DNA from: Fimbriimonadia bacterium | GTDB lineage: Bacteria; Armatimonadota; Fimbriimonadia; Fimbriimonadales; JABRVX01 | Assembly (NCBI GenBank): GCA_039961735.1 | Contig: JABRVX010000002.1 | Location: 53,961 to 117,960 of the forward strand | Reading direction: 5' to 3' | Length of the DNA: 64,000 nucleotides | Part shown: positions 63,067 to 64,000 of the stretch, in pieces | How the letters are laid out: the number at the start of each line of letters is the position of its first letter | Position numbering within the stretch: the first letter of the stretch is position 1 | Position numbers and translations under genes: made by a program | Notes under the pieces: generated by a model | Told to the model about the DNA's origin: nothing | The model's input: the letters and a program-made list of their open reading frames with translations, nothing else | Databases searched by the model: none

Positions 63067-63837
63067 ATGTCGAGGTTGAGGTCCGCCCTGTCCGCCAACA
63101 AGTCGCTGGTCTGTTTCGTCACCGCAGGCGATCCCAATCTGGATTGCCTGCCCGAGGTGATCGCAGGGCTGGCGCGAGGGGGGGCCGACGCGGTCGAGGT
63201 CGGCATCCCCTTCAGCGATCCTATTGCGGACGGACCGGTCATACAGGCGGCGTCTCAGCGTGCGCTGGACAGGGGAGTCCGGGTCGGCGAGGTCTTGGAA
63301 GCAGTACGTAGTACACGCGCGAAAACCGATGTGCCTATCATCCTGATGACCTACTACAACCCCGTGCTGCGCCTGGGCCTTTCCGAGTTCGCGGAAGCAG
63401 CGAAGGAGCATGGTGCGGATGGGGTTATCGTGACCGATCTGACGCCCGAGGAGGCCCACCCGTGGTGCGAGGTGGCGGCGCGCCACGATCTCGATACCGT
63501 GTTCCTCGTCGCACCTACCTCCACCGACGCCCGCGTCCGCGCTGCGTGCGAGATCTCGACAGGCTTCGTTTATTGCATCGCGAGAACCGGCGTAACTGGT
63601 GTGGGGGAGACGGCGTGGTCCGAGACACGTGCCCTAGTGGATAGGGTCCGGGCTGTCACTCGCCTGCCGGCTCTGGTGGGCTTCGGCGTTCGCTCGGCCA
63701 CGGATGTGGCCGCCGTGCACGCGTTCGCGGATGGCGCGATCGTTGGAAGCGCCCTCGTGCAGGCTCTGTCGGAGCAGGACCCGTCGGGCGACCTCGGTGC
63801 GTTCGCCGAAGGCTTTGCCCGGGGTCTGCGGCCGTAG
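63067..63837 (+). CDS. trpA: tryptophan synthase alpha subunit
   Basis: A 256-residue TIM-barrel enzyme that splits indole-3-glycerol phosphate into indole and glyceraldehyde-3-phosphate. Catalytic Glu44 (VEVGIPFSDP) and Asp55 (IADGPVIQ) are intact, as is the phosphate-binding GFGVRSATDV. trpB, which normally precedes trpA, is not here: the gene on the left is a divergent glycosyltransferase, so trpA stands apart from the other trp genes. A hairpin follows the stop. Confidence 0.96.
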   Translation: MSRLRSALSANKSLVCFVTAGDPNLDCLPEVIAGLARGGADAVEVGIPFSDPIADGPVIQAASQRALDRGVRVGEVLEAVRSTRAKTDVPIILMTYYNPVLRLGLSEFAEAAKEHGADGVIVTDLTPEEAHPWCEVAARHDLDTVFLVAPTSTDARVRAACEISTGFVYCIARTGVTGVGETAWSETRALVDRVRAVTRLPALVGFGVRSATDVAAVHAFADGAIVGSALVQALSEQDPSGDLGAFAEGFARGLRP

Positions 63838-63840
63838 GTA

Positions 63841-63867
63841 CGGCGGCGCGAGGCACTGACGCCGCCG
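63841..63867 (+). terminator. trpA terminator hairpin
   Basis: CGGCGGCG (63841-63848) pairs with CGCCGCCG (63860-63867) around an 11-base loop, three bases past the trpA stop; only a short TTT follows nearby. Confidence 0.65.
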
Positions 63868-63900
63868 AGCTTTCGAGTAACCGCCGCCATCGCACCCGTT

Positions 63901-63924
63901 ATGCTGAGCTTGTCGAAGCATGAC
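63901..63924. repeat. REP-like short palindrome
   Basis: ATGCTGAGCTTGTCGAAGCA (then TGAC) is an imperfect palindrome of the type ATGCTTCGACAAGCTCAGCA that recurs in intergenic regions of many unrelated bacterial genomes, as I recall. Confidence 0.5.
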
Positions 63925-63961
63925 GTCGGTGCACCCCAATCCGGTCCACGCGCAGAACAGC

Positions 63962-63985
63962 CCCCATCCGAGGGGGGGATAGGGG
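63962..63985. repeat. copy of the CCCCATCCGAGGG palindrome family
   Basis: CCCCATCCGAGGGG then GGGATAGGGG is closely related to the elements at 11710 and 18297 read on the other strand. Confidence 0.5.
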
Positions 63986-64000
63986 CGTTGAAATCCGTCA

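Noticed and set aside
61519..63486. Longer version of the glycosyltransferase reaching into trpA
   Set aside because: The extra 158 residues are antisense to trpA; the ATG at 63012 gives a normal N-terminus.

Overview
The window looks like a chromosomal segment of a GC-rich, didermic, heterotrophic bacterium, most likely of the Armatimonadota (Fimbriimonadia-like). This is my inference, not a database result. It rests on three outer-membrane porins with an N-terminal SLH domain, a csaB gene next to a DUF5693 membrane protein, a type II pseudopilin-like protein with an H-x9-DG motif, a dockerin-bearing exported protein, an LPS-export (Lpt) cluster, and a 16S gene that stands alone. Promoters of the form TTGACN-17/18-TATA(C/G)T and strong GGAGG Shine-Dalgarno sites are easy to see, and TGA is an ordinary stop codon.

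Layout. 1-5.4 kb: an acyl-CoA ligase cut by the left edge, a small membrane protein, and the minus-strand ATP synthase cluster atpI-B-E-F-H, which ends at delta without alpha, gamma, beta or epsilon. 5.5-13.3 kb: a secreted Tricorn-type protease, a neutral-ceramidase-like protein carrying a perfect inverted repeat inside its reading frame, a DUF4139-like protein, a GH27 alpha-galactosidase and a DCC-family protein. 13.4-18.3 kb: a tightly overlapping operon accC, nusB-folD (one fused reading frame), ispA, lhgO. 18.4-25.1 kb: minus-strand envelope operon rhomboid, DUF5693, csaB, beta-barrel protein, with a divergent VOC protein. 25.1-31.5 kb: a dockerin protein interrupted by an in-frame TGA, trxB, an ABC permease/ATPase pair, and an ECF sigma/anti-sigma/RseB-like cassette. 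31.6-40.9 kb: PIG-L deacetylase, metK, and three paralogous SLH porins with a small exported protein among them. 40.9-49.8 kb: YqgF, DUF3084, lptF/G, lptB, an LptC-LptA-like lipoprotein, rlmN, divergent pth, a double thioredoxin-fold protein and an orphan ABC ATPase. 49.9-55.6 kb: phosphofructokinase, a pseudopilin, a free-standing 16S rRNA transcription unit and a polyester-hydrolase-like esterase. 55.6-64 kb: a chemoreceptor, trigger factor, the operon efp / Cys-rich membrane protein / lysine-less BCCP-like protein / pilin-like protein, a GT39-like enzyme, and trpA.

Two themes tie the window together. (1) Envelope: CsaB would pyruvylate a cell-wall polymer that SLH domains bind, so the csaB operon and the three SLH porins plausibly form one outer-membrane tethering system, with Lpt supplying LPS and the sigma-E-like cassette possibly sensing stress. 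(2) A conserved housekeeping order (efp-accB-accC-nusB-folD-ispA, as in Firmicutes) is present as two separated halves: accC-nusB-folD-ispA near 13-17 kb, and efp with a BCCP homologue lacking the biotinyl lysine near 59-61 kb. The second half has gained a Cys-rich membrane protein and a pilin-like protein, and is my best candidate for an undescribed system.
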